Shown here piece after piece: positions 62,021 through 64,000 of a stretch of 64,000 nt of DNA. The notes beneath the pieces were generated by a model that searched no databases, had not been told where the DNA came from, and saw only the letters and a list, made by a program, of their open reading frames with translations. Position 1 is the stretch's first letter. Every line of letters starts with the position of its first letter. The position numbers and the translations under genes were made by a program. Where the stretch lies: assembly GCF_029623395.1 (NCBI RefSeq), contig NZ_JAPYKK010000007.1, positions 89,787 to 153,786 of the forward strand. Direction: 5' to 3'. The DNA is from Sphingomonas echinoides (lineage in GTDB: Bacteria > Pseudomonadota > Alphaproteobacteria > Sphingomonadales > Sphingomonadaceae).

Positions 62021-63019
62021 TCACGCCACGCGCTCCAAAAAATCTGAAACATAGCGCGTCCACTGCGCCCGGCTATATTCCCCACCGGCGCGAACCGCAT
62101 CGACCGAAGCCAGCGCATGCGCCGCGTCAGGATCCTCGTGGATCGCCAGGATCGCTTCCTGGAGCCGCTCCGTGTCCCCGGCGGGAACAAGCACGGTCCC
62201 CGCGAAATCCTCCGTATATTCCGCGGTTCCGCGCGACACGCTCGTGATGATCGGCAGGCCAAGCAGGCGGGCGCTGACGATCGTGATATGCCCGCAGCAG
62301 GTTTCCGGCCCGAGCAGCGGCACCAGCAGCATCTCCGCCCCCGCCGCCAGCGCCCAGCATTCCGAGAGCGGCACGTTGTAGCGCACGGTCATGTTGGACG
62401 GGACATCGACCAGCGCGGGATGGGGGCGGGCGATGACGAGGAAGGCGACCTCTGGCAAGGCGCGTGCCGTCGCGACGAGCGTCCTGAAATCACGCCCTTC
62501 CCCGCCGATCGCGACCACATAGGGACGCTCCGGCAAGACCGCATCGGCGGCGAGCACCGGCCGGTCCTGTGTCCAGGTCACGGGCTGAAAGCGCGCGCGA
62601 TCGATCCCGAAGGCGCTCGCATACATATCCGCTTCGAACTGCGTATAGACGCAGAATTGATCGACCCGCGCGAAGCGCTCCGCCATCTTGCTCCGCTCCG
62701 CCTGTGCGGGCAGGTCGGTGAAATTGAACGCGAAGGCCAGATGCGGCGGCAGTTTCTTCCCGCCGTGCGCGGCGACTGCATTGGTCATGCGCGGCATGTG
62801 CGAGATAATCGCGGCAGAACCTCGTGCGGCATATACGGCCTCGAAAGCCGCGCGATATCGGGAGATCCGCGGACGCTGGATCTTGTGTTCCAGCATATTA
62901 CGCGGAAGCCCCGAGAACCGTCGCCACAGAACCGTACGATCCTCCAGGGCCGACAAGTCGATGAAGGGGTCATCAACCGAATTCAATTCGGATACGTTCA
63001 CGACGACAAGCGGCTTCAT
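62021..63019 (-). CDS. Glycosyltransferase-like protein
   Basis: A 332-residue cytosolic protein of GT-B form. The C-terminal half shows PYVVAIGGEGRDFRTLV, LVIARPHPALVDVP and RGTAEYTEDFAGTVLVPAGD, which resemble GT4 donor-site regions, though the EX7E signature is weak. The N-terminal half (LPRNMLEHKIQRPRIS, HMPRMTNAVA) is not one I recognise. It is alone between pseudogenes and a less GC-rich gap. The sugar and acceptor are unknown. Confidence 0.72.
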   Translation of the reverse strand: MKPLVVVNVSELNSVDDPFIDLSALEDRTVLWRRFSGLPRNMLEHKIQRPRISRYRAAFEAVYAARGSAAIISHMPRMTNAVAAHGGKKLPPHLAFAFNFTDLPAQAERSKMAERFARVDQFCVYTQFEADMYASAFGIDRARFQPVTWTQDRPVLAADAVLPERPYVVAIGGEGRDFRTLVATARALPEVAFLVIARPHPALVDVPSNMTVRYNVPLSECWALAAGAEMLLVPLLGPETCCGHITIVSARLLGLPIITSVSRGTAEYTEDFAGTVLVPAGDTERLQEAILAIHEDPDAAHALASVDAVRAGGEYSRAQWTRYVSDFLERVA

Positions 63020-63060
63020 TCAACACCCCCCCAGGCAGCTGGTCTGATCAATCCGGCCAA

Positions 63061-63130
63061 GTCACGGGATTCCGTGACGATGACCGATCCGATTCCAACC
63101 TCTCCTGCAGGAGATTCAGATCTCCTTTTT
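63061..63130 (+). other. Two hairpins, the second with a U-run
   Basis: GTCACGG-GATT-CCGTGAC (63061-63078) is followed by GGAGAT-TCAG-ATCTCC and TTTTT at 63110-63130, which looks like an intrinsic terminator on the plus strand. No plus-strand gene ends here; both neighbours read on the minus strand. A small RNA or a remnant is possible. Confidence 0.4.
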
Positions 63131-63315
63131 ATACCAGGATACTGGAGGCTTACTTACTCAATCTTGATAGCATAGTTTGCATTTTCAAGAAACAACACAA
63201 TGACTCATCCCAGTCACTGTAGGGTTACGTACAATATCACTCAGAGACATTGTATTATAAAGACTTACAAAGCGATCCTGCAATCAATCGCTGGATCGTA
63301 TCCCCCCGCCCAAGT
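63131..63315. other. Less GC-rich intergenic stretch
   Basis: About 185 bases with clearly more A and T than the rest of the window (for example TTGATAGCATAGTTTGCATT near 63163). No gene is supported. It may hold the promoter of the glycosyltransferase gene or be foreign sequence. Confidence 0.5.
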
Positions 63316-64000
63316 TTACCGCAGCCAGGACAGGACGAACGGCCGCCCGGGCGCGCCGGCCCCATTCGGCGCTGCGACATGGATGTCCTGCCGATGGAAC
63401 TGCCGATACAGCACCACGCTCAGCACCGCGGCGTAAAAGCACCACACCGAGGCGAAGGCATAGCCCTTCACCAGATGTACCACCGTCAGCCCGATCACGT
63501 TGAGCACGCCATATCCCCGCACCACGCGGTGGGTCGACAGCAGCAGCGCGCCGCACGTTGCCAGGATATACAGCAGCGACACCCACAGCCGGCTCGTCAC
63601 CGGGTTGCTATAGGCGATCGAATGCTGGTCGATGACGGCGCAAGTCGGTGCGATCACCAGCCCCGCCATGTCCCATACGAACACCAATGCGCCGACGCCG
63701 GTCAACCCGACGATCACGCGGCGCCGCCACCCTCGTGGCTCCATCAGCGCGACCGCGGTCGGCATCAGCAGCGGCAGGATCCCGATCGCATAAAACGTGA
63801 ACAGGAACACGCTGTGATCGACCGCATAGCGCCCGAGCCGCCCCTCCAGCGACAGCCACACGAGTCCTTCCGAAAACTGGTGAAACGCGAACAGCAACGG
63901 CACGCTGGCGAACAACAGGGCACGCGGTTCGCGCACGTGCCGCAGCGTCGCAACGCCGATCGTGGCGAGGACAGCGGCGGCGGTAAAGCTGGCGGTGGCG
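63316..64000 (-). CDS. DUF6629-like membrane protein (5' end outside window)
   Basis: About 228 residues are visible and only the first few seem to lie past the window end: the first readable residues ATASF match the usual MCFSATASF start. Seven hydrophobic helices follow, with LLFAFHQFSEGLVWLSL, FYAIGILPLLMPTAVAL, SLLYILATCGALLLS and VWCFYAAVLSVVLY. The sequence HQFSEGLVWL is typical of this family. Function unknown. The short C-terminal tail is polar. Confidence 0.75.
   Translation of the reverse strand, partial: ATASFTAAAVLATIGVATLRHVREPRALLFASVPLLFAFHQFSEGLVWLSLEGRLGRYAVDHSVFLFTFYAIGILPLLMPTAVALMEPRGWRRRVIVGLTGVGALVFVWDMAGLVIAPTCAVIDQHSIAYSNPVTSRLWVSLLYILATCGALLLSTHRVVRGYGVLNVIGLTVVHLVKGYAFASVWCFYAAVLSVVLYRQFHRQDIHVAAPNGAGAPGRPFVLSWLR

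Noticed and set aside
63200..63436. A 78-codon plus-strand frame in the less GC-rich gap
   Set aside because: It runs into the antisense of a membrane protein gene, has no ribosome site and resembles no family.

Overview
The window reads as a chromosomal segment of a sphingomonad (Alphaproteobacteria, Sphingomonas or a close relative). The evidence is very high GC with strong third-position bias, a C4-pathway 5-aminolevulinate synthase, small families common in sphingomonads (DUF2171, DUF3429, a 26-residue membrane peptide), GC-rich palindromic intergenic repeats, and a Kdo-linked capsule locus. Gene density is high. There is no prophage, no intact insertion sequence and no CRISPR array. This taxonomic call is inference from gene content; no marker was compared.

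Layout. 1-8350: a POT peptide transporter (cut by the window edge), nitroreductase, YtrA-like GntR regulator, arylamine N-acetyltransferase overlapping an acyl-CoA dehydrogenase, TsaC/Sua5, MsrA and GalE, then a repeat-filled gap holding the corpse of a DUF559 gene. 8353-10536: a TonB-dependent receptor. 10740-21941: a capsule region. It makes Kdo (kdsA, the arabinose-5-phosphate isomerase kpsF, kdsB) and transfers it (KpsC-like, KpsS). Between the two transferases lie a histidine phosphatase, a GT4 glycosyltransferase, a fatty-acid-hydroxylase-type enzyme, an SDR and an LtaS-like phosphoglycerol transferase. No capsule ABC exporter is visible here.

21980-31750: tRNA-Lys(UUU), folK, a family-5-like uracil-DNA glycosylase, and the agmatine-to-putrescine pair aguB and aguA on either side of an iron-permease-like gene and a metallophosphoesterase. 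Two exported peptidases (M28 and S9) and rpsD follow. 31975-36001: a chorismate mutase and the rpiB-glyA-nrdR group, followed by one open frame that fuses a GIY-YIG domain to a TrmJ methyltransferase through a translated intergenic repeat. 36140-40914: a SigK-like sigma factor, its RskA-type anti-sigma factor and a secreted fasciclin protein. Next come the betaine-lipid genes btaA and btaB behind a possible PHO box, DUF3429, and the 26-residue membrane peptide.

41146-49493: hemA, murI, plsY, dprA, topA and class I fumarase. 49631-55265: a GGDEF-EAL-PilZ protein, a secreted protein with a collagen-like tail, and an OmpR-type two-component pair. 55691-61544: nrdA and nrdB, both without an ATP-cone and separated by four unrelated genes. 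61591-64000: a decayed DUF4160/DUF2442 pair, a glycosyltransferase, a less GC-rich gap with hairpins, and a DUF6629-like membrane protein cut by the window end.

Repeats are the recurring theme. One family has about 25-base inverted arms and four copies; one of these has been captured inside the GIY-YIG/TrmJ reading frame. At least three other palindromic types occupy other gaps.
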